Shown here: positions 16,701-24,655 of the stretch, in pieces | Layout of the letters: the number at the start of each line of letters is the position of its first letter | How positions within the stretch are numbered: position 1 is the first letter of the stretch | NCBI RefSeq assembly: GCF_006540085.1 | Contig: NZ_BJOG01000010.1 | Coordinates: 101,596-165,595, forward strand | Origin: Microbacterium oxydans | GTDB lineage: Bacteria > Actinomycetota > Actinomycetes > Actinomycetales > Microbacteriaceae | Length of the DNA stretch: 64,000 nucleotides | Direction: 5' to 3' | The notes under the pieces: generated by a model | What the model was told of the DNA's origin: nothing | Databases searched by the model: none | What the model saw: only the letters and a program-made list of their open reading frames with translations | Translations under genes and position numbers: made by a program

Positions 16701-17218
16701 TTGTAGGTCGAGACCCGAGGCCGGATCACCAGGTCCTCCGCCGCCCGAGGGATCACCGGGTCCCACCCGGTCCCGCGCTGGTCGGCGAGCTCGTCGAGCA
16801 CGTGTGCACGGACCACCTCGCGCTGGCGGCCGGGCGCCGCCTCCTCCACCCTGCGCAGTGATCCGTCCGCCACGATCGCCGGGAGATGGGGCAGGAGTCC
16901 ACGACGACCGTACTCGTCGATGACCGCGAGCCGATGGCCGATCCGCTCCGCGAGCTCACCCGCAGCCTTGCGCGTGAAGGTGAGGCCGAGGATCTCGTCG
17001 CGGCGCACGTGCCCGTTGGCGACGAGCCACACGACGCGCCCCGACATCGTCTCGGTCTTCCCGCTGCCGGCACCCGCGACCACGAGCGCAGGTTCCGGGG
17101 GCGCCTCGATCACACGTTGTTGGGCGGGGGTCGGCGAAGGCTGGCCCAGCGCGGCGGCGATGTCGGTAGCGGAGATCGAGGCGCCGGCGCTCCACCATGC
17201 GCCGTTCTCCCCCGTCAC
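13694..17218 (-). CDS. adnB: AdnB-like helicase-nuclease subunit
   Basis: A 1174-aa UvrD-family helicase fused to a C-terminal RecB-type nuclease, matching the AdnB subunit of the actinobacterial AdnAB complex that resects double-strand breaks. The P-loop GAGSGKT lies near residue 40. LLDEYQDTS (Walker B), GDPHQSIYGWRGAS, IHGSKGLEW and YVAVTRAR follow in order. The PD-(D/E)XK nuclease is near the end, with KLDAVYRR and IVDWKTGK carrying the catalytic Asp and Lys. I set the start at the GTG at 17218, which overlaps the adnA stop in GTGA. The frame is open about 130 residues further upstream, but that part is out-of-frame shadow of adnA. Synteny: Rv3201c. Confidence 0.9.
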   Translation of the reverse strand: MTGENGAWWSAGASISATDIAAALGQPSPTPAQQRVIEAPPEPALVVAGAGSGKTETMSGRVVWLVANGHVRRDEILGLTFTRKAAGELAERIGHRLAVIDEYGRRGLLPHLPAIVADGSLRRVEEAAPGRQREVVRAHVLDELADQRGTGWDPVIPRAAEDLVIRPRVSTYNAFADGIVREHAARIGRDPDVAMLSQAASWMLAREVVLRSDLPELENIDFALGTVIDAVQRLAGDALDHRVDLDLAERIAREQALAFEPYRSNGDVEKAAVNLLSLPTLSSLVRDYIAEKHRRGVLDFADQVGGAYDIVESAPDVRAELREQHRVVLLDEYQDTSVIQTRFLAELFRDSAVMAVGDPHQSIYGWRGASADNLYAFSGTFSSTGAAHTYSLMTSWRNDRRILGIANRVLEPLQRPGLDVPPLEPRPGAGEGTVTVEYPFTVDEEAAAVAEWFSERRAAHDARDTAAAHATKPHTGAILFRSKRHMQTFAAALAARGIPHRILGLGGLLATPEVVDVVSTLRVVHDPTAGSALIRLLTGPRFGVGVADMAALYDLGRTLSERDPAMAPLPEEIRSRLRGSRGADEAVSIIDAVDVVRAVRDDYRLLEAITPDGRARVRAAGEMLERLRRASSQPIPELIRLIELELRLDIELAANETRGPARIAATQLRAFSDEVRAFLAADDRGSIGSLLAWLDKAESTDELMPRPEPPEPGVVQLLTIHGSKGLEWDAVAVVRLVVDELPSRVSDTSGWFGFGVVPFALRGDRDALPRFEWDPVGAMGDETDPVKRQKLAQASLSGGATKANPQGGAIKRFKDAYRAYQQQEERRLAYVAVTRARTDLLLSGSHWAGQKSPRTPSPYLLEAIEAQGFEEIDQVDPDDNPYEGPGSTLRWPLDPLGARRGVVSAAAAAVEEATLRGTTEPSIELARLLAERAARQRGADAEAPTRVPASRFKEYVTDFSGTLSSIVRPMPERPYRQTRLGTLFHAWVEQRSELVGVGSRVDEALWELDEEEAPIEAEHLTRASGEGRGTTADAADLAVLQATFERSEWGGLQPIAVEIEIDFVLGAGLSADEAAGGHIVICKLDAVYRRADRGGRVEIVDWKTGKAPRTAAEREERMLQLALYRLAYHRRFDVPLEEIDVALYYVADDLIIRGDRIYSEEELFQRWSAARAAR

Positions 17219-20200
17219 GAGCTCACCGCCGGCACCGTGTGAATACGGCAGGGATGCACCCGACGCTGGGTGTCGGCACAGTGCGATTCGACCTGCGCTG
17301 TGAAGCTCGAAGCCGACATGCCACGCGCCGCATCCGATACGCGCATCAGGAAGGCCGAGCGCGACTCGTCGTCGAGCGTGTGCTGATGGGCGATGCGGTA
17401 GTCGCTCTTCGCGAGGGTCTTCGAGACGATCACGAGCCGCGCTCCGGCGAGTGAAGCCGGCGGCGCCCCCTCGACGAGTCCCTGCTGCACCGCGATCTGA
17501 TAGGCGGCCAGCTGCGCATGCTCGAGCACGCCGGAGTCGGATTCCGGATCGTTCTTGCCCGTCTTCAGATCGACGACGACCGTCGGGCCCTCCGGACCGC
17601 CCGACATGGGCTGCCATCCGCGGCCTCGCGCCGCCGCATGCTCACCCGCGCCGGCGGGGTAGGCCTCCACCCGGTCGATGTAGCCGTGGATGATCGCCTG
17701 ATTCGCCCTGCTCTCCCCCACCGCATGCACGGTCGGCACGACATCCTCGTCCTCGCCGCTCGCCCCCGCCACGTCGACGGCGAAGCGGAACTCGACCTCG
17801 CTGCCGATCACCCTTCCGCCTTCCCGACGGACGTCGCCCAGGTAGGCGTGCAGCCTGTCGACGAGCAGATCGGCACGGCGTCGCTCCTTGCGTCCGATCC
17901 ATTCGGTCTCGAAGTCGAGCTCCGGCCACTGCTCGGCCACGATCGCCCGCATCTGCTCCAGGTCTCCGTCGGGAACCCGCTCCATCGCCTCGTGCACGAT
18001 CGTGCCTATGCCCGCCGTCGGCGGCATCACGGTGTCGCCGCCGAGTGCCGAGACGACCCAGTTGAGACCGCACTCCTCGTAGGACTCCATCTTCGAGGGC
18101 GAGACCCGCGCACCCGTGACCGCGAGGTCGCGCAGCGGCGCATCGGTGGAGACGGGCGTCACTCCGTACCATTCGGCGGGGTCCGCACCCGGGACCCCCT
18201 CGCGGGCGAGGACGGCGAGCTGCGCAGCGGCGACTCGCCGCACGGGTTCGGCGGATGTCGTGGTGAGGGCGCGTCGGTGCCGTGCGACCAGGCCTCGCAG
18301 GGTGAGCGGATGCTCCGCCGAGGCATGCCGCTCAGGCGGCTCGGGAGCGGGCAGGAAGCCGAAGAACGGACTGGGAGTCAGATCGTCGTCGTCCACCGCA
18401 GTGATCAGGAGCCGATCGCGCGCACGTGACACGGCACGGACGAACAGACGCAACTCGTCGTGGAGCGCAGCCCGTCGCCGGTCGAGGACGCCCGGCGGCT
18501 CGATCGCCATCCCCGTGCGGACGGCCTGGATCGCGTCGGGCAGACGCCACGTCTGCAGCAGTCCACCGCGAAGGCGCACATTCGGCCAGATGCCGTCCTG
18601 CACGCCGGCGACGACGACCGCATCGAACTCGGTGCCGAGCGCCGTCGCAGGGGTCAGCAGCGTGACCTTTCCCGGCCGATCGGGAGTCGACAGCGAGTCC
18701 TCGGGAACTTCGCTGTCGAGGATGTCCCGCACGAACACCTCCGGCCTCTCGTTGGGGGTGCGTTCGACGAAGCGCTTGGCCGCGTCGAACAGCGACACGA
18801 GCGCGTCGAGCGAACGCGCGGTCTCCGCCCCCGTCGGCAGCAGCGAGATCTCGCGCCAGGCGACCTGCAGTCGACGCCCGTCGACGGCTCGGGCCTGGTC
18901 CCACACCCGCCAGAGCAGGTCGTGGATCGTCTCGCCGGCATCCGCACCGCTGGCGAGAGCCTGGATGGTCTCGGCGAACCTCTCCGCAGTGCGCGACTCC
19001 GGAGCGTCGATGAGAGTGAGGTGGGCAGGATTCGCCATCGCCTGCCGCAGCAGCTCCCGCGCGGGGGTGGAGCCGCCCTGCTCGAGCTCGACGTGTCGGA
19101 GCCGGGCGCGCAGGCGCCGCAGCCCGATGGCGTCCATCCCCCCGAACGGGGTGCGCAGCGCCTCCTCGAGCGCGGTCGAGGTGCGCTCTTCGACGGGCGT
19201 GAGAGCCAGACGAACGATGCCGACGATGTCGCGCACGATCCCCTCGCTGCCGAGCGGGCGCTGCACACCGGCTGCGCGCGTCGGGATCTCCCTGGCGGCG
19301 AGCTCGGTCTCGAGCGTGGTCACCTGCCGGGTGTCGTGGGCGATGACCGCCATCCGATCCCACCGGATCCCTTCGGAGAGGTGCCATTCGCGCATGACAC
19401 CGGCGATGCGATCGAGCTCTTCGTAGGGAGACGGTGCGATGAACGTGGAGACTCCGGCGTCGACGTCATCGGCCGTCGCCGGCACAGGCGCCCGCCGATG
19501 CTCGACCCGCCCCGACACTCCGATCGCCTGCGTCACCGTGCGGGTGAGCGCCGTGAGCGCCGGACGTTGACGATGGGGGCCATCGAGCACGTGCACATCC
19601 CCCAGCACCCCGGCGAGCTGCGCGAACAGCTCGGGGCTGGCTCCGCGGAAGGAGCCGGAAGAGATATCCGGATCGCCGAACGCCAGCACGGCGATCCCCC
19701 GACTCCGCAGGGCCTTCACGACCGATATACCGCCGCGGGTGAGCTCTTGAGCGTCGTCGATGAGCACCACGCGCAGCGGTGCCAACGGGCCGAGAGTCGC
19801 CGGATCGGCCGCGTGCAGGATGGCGCTCGCCTCGCTGAGCAGGTCGGCGGCATCGCGATGTGCGGATCTGAGGGCGTCGAGCACGGCTCGGTACTCCTCG
19901 AGGAACTCCGCCGTCGCCGCCCACACGGCGTTGCCCGATGCACGAAGCTCCGCAGCGTCCACCCCGAGCTCGGTGCACTCGGCGAGGAAAGCGCGCAGCT
20001 CGGAGCGGAATCCCTTCGACGCCCGCACCGACGCGCTCAGGCTCTCCGGCCACGGGATGCGCATGTCCTCCGCGTCACCGGCGAGCAGCTCGGCGATGAT
20101 GCGGTCCTGATCCGCGCCCGTCAACAGCGCCGGCGGTTCGGACCCCTCCTTCACCATCGCCCCCCGCACGAGCTGGAAGGCGAACGAGCCGAGCGATCTC

Positions 20201-20442
20201 GCGAGCGGACCCGGCGTGGCCTGCCCGATCCTGACTCCGATCCGGTCGCGCAGCGCCGTCGCCGCCTGACGGTTCGGGGTGAGGGCGAGCACCTCTTCTG
20301 GGCGCAGGGCGTCTGCATCGAGAAGGTGGACGACGCGGTCGATGAGGGTGCGGGTCTTCCCCGTTCCCGGTGCGCCGATGATGACACCGGACGCGTGCGA
20401 CTCCGCGGCGATCACAGCACGCTGAGCGGAATCCGGTGTCAT
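17215..20442 (-). CDS. adnA: AdnA-like helicase-nuclease subunit
   Basis: A 1075-aa protein with an N-terminal UvrD-like ATPase core (GAPGTGKT near residue 24) and a C-terminal PD-(D/E)XK nuclease (VVVDLKTGKND near 975). It is the partner of the downstream adnB, to which it is coupled by a four-base overlap. Together they would form the AdnAB end-resection motor-nuclease that replaces RecBCD in many Actinobacteria. I chose the ATG at 20442 because a TAGCGT -10 box stands seven bases upstream. Alternative starts at 20472, 20508 (with a GGGGAAGG site) and 20532 would add 10 to 30 residues. Synteny: Rv3202c. Confidence 0.88.
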   Translation of the reverse strand: MTPDSAQRAVIAAESHASGVIIGAPGTGKTRTLIDRVVHLLDADALRPEEVLALTPNRQAATALRDRIGVRIGQATPGPLARSLGSFAFQLVRGAMVKEGSEPPALLTGADQDRIIAELLAGDAEDMRIPWPESLSASVRASKGFRSELRAFLAECTELGVDAAELRASGNAVWAATAEFLEEYRAVLDALRSAHRDAADLLSEASAILHAADPATLGPLAPLRVVLIDDAQELTRGGISVVKALRSRGIAVLAFGDPDISSGSFRGASPELFAQLAGVLGDVHVLDGPHRQRPALTALTRTVTQAIGVSGRVEHRRAPVPATADDVDAGVSTFIAPSPYEELDRIAGVMREWHLSEGIRWDRMAVIAHDTRQVTTLETELAAREIPTRAAGVQRPLGSEGIVRDIVGIVRLALTPVEERTSTALEEALRTPFGGMDAIGLRRLRARLRHVELEQGGSTPARELLRQAMANPAHLTLIDAPESRTAERFAETIQALASGADAGETIHDLLWRVWDQARAVDGRRLQVAWREISLLPTGAETARSLDALVSLFDAAKRFVERTPNERPEVFVRDILDSEVPEDSLSTPDRPGKVTLLTPATALGTEFDAVVVAGVQDGIWPNVRLRGGLLQTWRLPDAIQAVRTGMAIEPPGVLDRRRAALHDELRLFVRAVSRARDRLLITAVDDDDLTPSPFFGFLPAPEPPERHASAEHPLTLRGLVARHRRALTTTSAEPVRRVAAAQLAVLAREGVPGADPAEWYGVTPVSTDAPLRDLAVTGARVSPSKMESYEECGLNWVVSALGGDTVMPPTAGIGTIVHEAMERVPDGDLEQMRAIVAEQWPELDFETEWIGRKERRRADLLVDRLHAYLGDVRREGGRVIGSEVEFRFAVDVAGASGEDEDVVPTVHAVGESRANQAIIHGYIDRVEAYPAGAGEHAAARGRGWQPMSGGPEGPTVVVDLKTGKNDPESDSGVLEHAQLAAYQIAVQQGLVEGAPPASLAGARLVIVSKTLAKSDYRIAHQHTLDDESRSAFLMRVSDAARGMSASSFTAQVESHCADTQRRVHPCRIHTVPAVSS

Positions 20443-20449
20443 GACACCA

Positions 20450-20455
20450 ACGCTA
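20450..20455 (-). promoter_or_regulatory. -10 box TAGCGT, seven bases before ATG of adnA
   Basis: TAGCGT on the minus strand, then seven bases without a Shine-Dalgarno sequence, then the ATG. This fits a leaderless adnA transcript and helps to choose among several possible starts. Confidence 0.45.
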
Positions 20456-20614
20456 TCCGGACGCGCGGACATCACCGTCCTCACCCGCCTGAGGCCGCCC
20501 GCAGCCATGGTGCCTTCCCCCTGTGCGCTCACGGCGAAACAGGCCGCGACCGCCGATCCCGGCCTGTACTCCCGGGGTAGAGTTGGCGCAGTCCCCGAAC
20601 TTCAAGGAGCACGC

Positions 20615-20839
20615 GTGGAAATCCGCATCGGCATCATCAACACCGGCCGTGAACTGAGCTTCGACACCGGCGCAAGCGCCGAAGAGGTGCGCACCCAGGT
20701 CGCCACCGCCCTCGAGCAGAGCGCGTCGCACGTGAGCTTCGCCGACGTGAAGGGCAACTCCTACATCGTCCCGACCGCGAACCTCGCGTACATCGAGCTG
20801 GGAACCGAGGAATCCCGCCGCGTCGGCTTCGTCGCCTGA
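20615..20839 (+). CDS. DUF3107 family protein
   Basis: A 74-aa cytoplasmic protein of the DUF3107 family, an actinobacterial protein of unknown function (Rv3208A/TB9.4 in M. tuberculosis). The product starts MEIRIGIINTGRELSF and ends ESRRVGFVA, covering the whole family domain. The GTG at 20615 is preceded by AAGGAG, which fixes the start. A TAGAGT box at about 20577 could serve as the -10. It is divergent from adnA and seven bases before the next small membrane protein gene. Confidence 0.88.
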   Translation: MEIRIGIINTGRELSFDTGASAEEVRTQVATALEQSASHVSFADVKGNSYIVPTANLAYIELGTEESRRVGFVA

Positions 20840-20846
20840 CCCGACG

Positions 20847-21134
20847 ATGTACATCCTCCTCGCACTCATCGGCGCGTGCGCTCTCGGGATCGCCGCACAT
20901 TTCCTGATCGGCGGTCGTGAGCTGCGCGGTGTCGCTCTGACCCCCGCCATCGCGACCGCGGTGGCTGCGGTCCTGTACACCGCGCTGCAGTGGGCGGGCG
21001 TGGGCGAGGACAGCATCTGGCTGTGGCTCGCGAGCGTCCTCGGAGCCCCCATCGTCGCCGCACTGGCGACCGTGGCGATCACCGGGATGCGCAAGCGCGC
21101 CGACGCCCAGAAGCGAGTCGCGCTGGGAATCTGA
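20847..21134 (+). CDS. Small three-helix membrane protein
   Basis: A 95-aa protein of unknown function with three predicted transmembrane helices (about 2-22, 30-52 and 57-80) and a short basic C-terminal tail (MRKRADAQKR). It begins seven bases after the DUF3107 stop, so the two are probably cotranscribed. I do not recognise a named family. The position resembles that of Rv3209 in M. tuberculosis, but I cannot show homology. Confidence 0.7.
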   Translation: MYILLALIGACALGIAAHFLIGGRELRGVALTPAIATAVAAVLYTALQWAGVGEDSIWLWLASVLGAPIVAALATVAITGMRKRADAQKRVALGI

Positions 21135-21170
21135 CCGCCGTGAACCGACCGCGCGTGTGGCGATGTCGGG

Positions 21171-21884
21171 TCAGGACGCGAGTCCCATGGCGTCCATGCG
21201 CCGTGCGTGAGCGCCCATGAGCTCGGTGTACACCGGCTCGATCCGCTCCTCGTCGACGTCGAGACGCTCCGGCCGCAGCGCCGAGCGACAGACGAGGATG
21301 GTGTCGCCGACGAGACGGCGGGCCCACATCGACAGCAGCGACCGCCACTCCTCATCGCTCTCGATGGTCTCCTGCACGATGGCGACGATCTCGTGCCTGG
21401 CATCGTCCTCGCGCAGGATCTGCGCCACGCGGTGCCCGGTCTCCCCGTAGCTGGAGGCGAGCGCGAGGTAGAAGTCGTCCAACATCCCTGCGGTGATGTA
21501 GACGGCGAGCAGCGTCTCGCGAGGGCGGGCGCCGATGGTCTTCCGACGGAACGCATCGAGGTTCTCCCGGAACGGCAGCATCAGCTGCGTCGGGTCGTCC
21601 CCCCGCTCCGCGATGAGCTCCACGATCCCGCGGTGCTTGGTGAGCGCGGCTCCGGCTGCGCGCGAGAGCGACTCCTTCTCGGAGAGCTCGGGTGTGGCGC
21701 GGATGAGACGCGTCAGCGTCTCGAAGTAGCCCAGCTGCAGATAGGCGGCCTGTCCGAGGAAGCGGTTCAGCTCGGGGGCGAGCTCGGCGAAGTCGATGCG
21801 CGTCGCATCTCCCTGCTCTCCCCTGCCGCGCAAGGCGAGGGTGCGTCGCGGCGCCGCATCGCGCTGCCAGAACCACTTAACCAC
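21171..21884 (-). CDS. Ferritin-like fold protein (MiaE-like)
   Basis: A 237-aa all-helical protein of the actinobacterial ferritin-like group related to tRNA-(ms2io6A)-hydroxylase. Candidate di-iron ligands on successive helices are the Glu in QLGYFETLTR, Glu/His in LTKHRGIVELI, Asp/Tyr in AGMLDDFYLAL and the Asp/His/Glu set in REDDARHEIV. The function is unproven; a role in RNA modification or oxidative metabolism is only a family guess. The GTG start has GGGAGG about ten bases upstream. It is divergent from the DEAD-box helicase gene, exactly as Rv3210c is from Rv3211. Confidence 0.75.
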   Translation of the reverse strand: MVKWFWQRDAAPRRTLALRGRGEQGDATRIDFAELAPELNRFLGQAAYLQLGYFETLTRLIRATPELSEKESLSRAAGAALTKHRGIVELIAERGDDPTQLMLPFRENLDAFRRKTIGARPRETLLAVYITAGMLDDFYLALASSYGETGHRVAQILREDDARHEIVAIVQETIESDEEWRSLLSMWARRLVGDTILVCRSALRPERLDVDEERIEPVYTELMGAHARRMDAMGLAS

Positions 21885-22032
21885 GAGGTCGTCCTCCCGA
21901 GTCCACCACGACGTTCACAATACTCGTGCGGAAGCCCTCTTCCCGGCCTGCGGCACCCCTCGGGTAGGCTGGGCGTGTCCCCGCCGTCGGAGCGGGGCCC
22001 CGCGCCTGTGGCACAAGAGACGGCGTGGATCC

Positions 22033-23601
22033 GTGAACGTGGCGATCCCGCAGGGTCGCCGGACAGGCAATCTGAACAAAGTGACAACTTTCGCCGATCT
22101 CGGCATCGATCAGGACATCGTCGACGCACTCGCCGCCAAGGGCATCGTGGACGCGTTCCCCATCCAGGAGCAGACCATCCCCCTCGGCCTTCCCGGCCAG
22201 GACATCATCGGTCAGGCCAAGACGGGAACCGGCAAGACCTTCGGCTTCGGCATCCCGGTCGTCCAGCGTCTCGGCAAGGACCCGGAGCACGGCGTCAAGG
22301 CGCTCATCGTGGTGCCGACCCGTGAGCTCGCGGTGCAGGTGTACGAGGACATCGACCTGCTCACCAGCAACCGCTCCACCAGCGTCGTCGCCATCTACGG
22401 CGGAAAGGCCTATGAGGGCCAGATCGACCAGCTGAAGGCGGGCGCGCAGATCGTGGTCGGCACCCCCGGCCGACTGATCGACCTCGCCGGCCAGCGCCTG
22501 CTCGACCTCTCGAACGCGACCGAGGTCGTGCTCGATGAGGCCGACAAGATGCTCGACCTCGGCTTCCTCGCCGACATCGAGAAGATCTTCCAGAAGGTGC
22601 CGGCCGTCCGCCACACGCAGCTGTTCTCCGCGACCATGCCCGGTCCGATCGTCGCCCTCGCGCGTCGCTTCATGTCGAACCCGATCCACATCCGCGCCAA
22701 CGACCCCGATGAGGGCCTCACGCAGGCCAACATCAAGCACCTCGTGTACCGCGCTCACTCCATGGACAAGGACGAGGTCATCGCCCGCATCCTGCAGGCG
22801 GAGGGGCGCGGCAAGACCGTGATCTTCACCCGCACCAAGCGTGCGGCGCAGCGGCTCGTCGACGAGCTGAGCGACCGCGGTTTCAACGTCGGCGGCGTGC
22901 ACGGAGACATGGGCCAGGACCAGCGTGAGCGTTCGATGGCCGCCTTCAAGGCGGGGAAGAAGGACGTGCTCGTCGCGACCGATGTCGCCGCTCGAGGCAT
23001 CGACGTCGACGACGTCACCCATGTGATCAACCACACCATTCCGGACGAGGACAAGACGTACCTGCACCGCGCCGGCCGTACCGGCCGCGCGGGCAAGACC
23101 GGGATCGCGGTCACCTTCGTCGACTGGGAAGACCTGCACAAGTGGGCCCTCATCAACCGGGCCCTCGAGTTCGGTCAGCCCGAGCCCATCGAGACCTACT
23201 CGTCGAGCCCGCACCTGTACGAGGACCTCGACATCCCCCAGGGCACGAAGGGCCGCCTGGTGTCGGCGCCCAAGACGGAGTCCGTCAAGACCGAGCGCAG
23301 CCGTCGCCCCGAGCGGGCGACCGACGCCGCGGCGGAGGGCACCGACGAGAGCGGTACCCGTCGTCGCCGGCGTCGCCGCAACAGCTCGACGCCCGTGGGC
23401 TCGACGTTCGCCGAGGGCGCCGCGTCGTCGTCCAGCGGCGAGGGAGAGACCGCGCCATCGTCCGATCGCGGAGCCGAGGGCGCAGGGACCCACGATGGCG
23501 CTGGTAAGGAGCACCACGACGGCAAGCCGGCTCCCGCACGCCGTCGCCGCCGTCGCCGCGGGGGTTCCGGGGCAGGGGCCGCTCCCGTCGCGGGAGCCTG
23601 A
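22033..23601 (+). CDS. DEAD-box ATP-dependent RNA helicase
   Basis: A 522-aa RhlE-type DEAD-box helicase. The Q motif (FPIQEQTIPL), motif I (AKTGTGKT), PTREL, GTPGR, DEAD (DEADKMLDLGF), SAT, and motifs IV-VI ending HRAGRTGR are all present in residues 40-380. The last 130 residues form a disordered Arg/Gly/Ser tail with basic patches (RRRRRRR-like), typical of RNA-binding tails. I take the GTG at 22033 as start; a GTG at 22081 (MTTFADLG) is an alternative. A TAGGCT box near 21965 would give a leader of about 60 bases containing a GC-rich hairpin. Likely role: RNA unwinding in ribosome assembly or decay. A terminator follows. Confidence 0.9.
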   Translation: MNVAIPQGRRTGNLNKVTTFADLGIDQDIVDALAAKGIVDAFPIQEQTIPLGLPGQDIIGQAKTGTGKTFGFGIPVVQRLGKDPEHGVKALIVVPTRELAVQVYEDIDLLTSNRSTSVVAIYGGKAYEGQIDQLKAGAQIVVGTPGRLIDLAGQRLLDLSNATEVVLDEADKMLDLGFLADIEKIFQKVPAVRHTQLFSATMPGPIVALARRFMSNPIHIRANDPDEGLTQANIKHLVYRAHSMDKDEVIARILQAEGRGKTVIFTRTKRAAQRLVDELSDRGFNVGGVHGDMGQDQRERSMAAFKAGKKDVLVATDVAARGIDVDDVTHVINHTIPDEDKTYLHRAGRTGRAGKTGIAVTFVDWEDLHKWALINRALEFGQPEPIETYSSSPHLYEDLDIPQGTKGRLVSAPKTESVKTERSRRPERATDAAAEGTDESGTRRRRRRRNSSTPVGSTFAEGAASSSSGEGETAPSSDRGAEGAGTHDGAGKEHHDGKPAPARRRRRRRGGSGAGAAPVAGA

Positions 23602-23612
23602 GTCGTCACACC

Positions 23613-23658
23613 GAGAGGGCGCATGGGTCGGGAAATCCCCCGAACCATGCGCCCTCTC
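23613..23658 (+). terminator. Hairpin terminator after helicase
   Basis: Fourteen-base perfect arms (23613-23626 and 23645-23658) flank a loop that can extend the stem. It lies between convergent genes and can serve both. Confidence 0.75.
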
Positions 23659-23677
23659 GCATGCACGGGCGACGACG

Positions 23678-24592
23678 TCAGGCGCGACCCTCGCCGCCCC
23701 CTTGCACTCTCCTGGCGGTTCCGCTCCCCGTCGTACGCAACAGCGCTCCGGGAACCTGCGGCGGATACACCCAGGCCACCAGGACGACCGAGATGATCAT
23801 CAGCAGGAACCACGAGCTCAGCTTGCTCAGCGAGACCGGTTGCCACCCTCCGGCCTGATCCGGATAGGCCCACGCGCCCGCCCAGGTGCCGATGTTCTCG
23901 GCGAGATAGATGAACACCGCCACACCCGCGAAGACGGCCAGCAGGGGAAGGCGGATCGTACGCCGCCAGACGCGCGCGTGCATCACGGTCGGCAGCCACA
24001 GCAGCACCACTCCGACGAGCAGCACCCACCGCGCATCCCACCACCAGTGGTGCGTGAAGAAGTTGACGTAGATCGCCCCGGCGAGGATCGCCGTCATCCA
24101 GCGTCGCGGATACCGCGTGAACCCGAGATCGAACAGCCGGTAGACGCGGACCATGTACGACCCGACCGCCGCGTACATGAAGCCGCTGAACAGCGGGACC
24201 CCGCCTATTCGGAGGATCCCGTCTGCGGCATACGCCCACGAACCCACATCGGTCTTGAACAGCTCCATCACGGTGCCGGTGATGTGGAACAGGACGATGA
24301 CCCACAGCTCACGGCCGCTCTCCAAGCGGAAGACGAGCATCGCGATCTGGATCAGCACCGCAGCGATCGTCAGCGCGTCGTTGCGGGCCAGCGCCGCGTC
24401 GTCGGGATACCACAGGCGCGCGGCGACGATGAGGACCAGGAGCGCTCCACCGAAGATGCACGCCCACGCCTGCTTGACCACGAACACCGCGAACTCGATG
24501 AGTCCGGCGCGGACACCGTTCGACGGGGCGTCACGGAGGAGCCGGTGAGCCCACGCGTCGACGCGCCGCTCCAGGGAAGTCGCTCGCTGCAT
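23678..24592 (-). CDS. DUF817 family membrane protein
   Basis: A 304-aa integral membrane protein of the DUF817 (YoaT) family. About eight hydrophobic segments are visible, beginning after residue 30. Family hallmarks include FHITGTVMELFKT near 108-120, YAADGILRIGGVPLFSGFMY, and INFFTHHWW-like NFFTHHWWWD near 178-187. Function is unknown. The many aromatic and His residues within membrane segments suggest binding of a lipid or cofactor, which is speculation. The ATG at 24592 is preceded by GAGG and a TACCGT -10 seven bases upstream. The gene is alone, convergent with the DEAD-box helicase. Confidence 0.85.
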   Translation of the reverse strand: MQRATSLERRVDAWAHRLLRDAPSNGVRAGLIEFAVFVVKQAWACIFGGALLVLIVAARLWYPDDAALARNDALTIAAVLIQIAMLVFRLESGRELWVIVLFHITGTVMELFKTDVGSWAYAADGILRIGGVPLFSGFMYAAVGSYMVRVYRLFDLGFTRYPRRWMTAILAGAIYVNFFTHHWWWDARWVLLVGVVLLWLPTVMHARVWRRTIRLPLLAVFAGVAVFIYLAENIGTWAGAWAYPDQAGGWQPVSLSKLSSWFLLMIISVVLVAWVYPPQVPGALLRTTGSGTARRVQGGGEGRA

Positions 24593-24599
24593 GCCTCGG

Positions 24600-24605
24600 A
24601 CGGTA
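24600..24605 (-). promoter_or_regulatory. -10 box TACCGT, seven bases before ATG of DUF817 gene
   Basis: TACCGT on the minus strand, spacer CCGAGGC, then ATG. It fits the leaderless layout seen at other genes of the window. Confidence 0.4.
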
Positions 24606-24655
24606 TCGGTCCGGTTCGACAGCCCGCAGGGAAGTCGCCGACAGAACGCCGAGGG

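Noticed and set aside
17219..17617. N-terminal extension of AdnB by 133 codons
   Set aside because: It lies wholly inside adnA in another frame and reads as Arg/Gly-rich noise. The GTGA overlap at 17215-17218 gives a natural start.
18460..20580. 706-codon plus-strand frame opposite adnA
   Set aside because: Same kind of GC-driven shadow; residues are almost all Arg, Asp, Gly, Val and His, with no domains.
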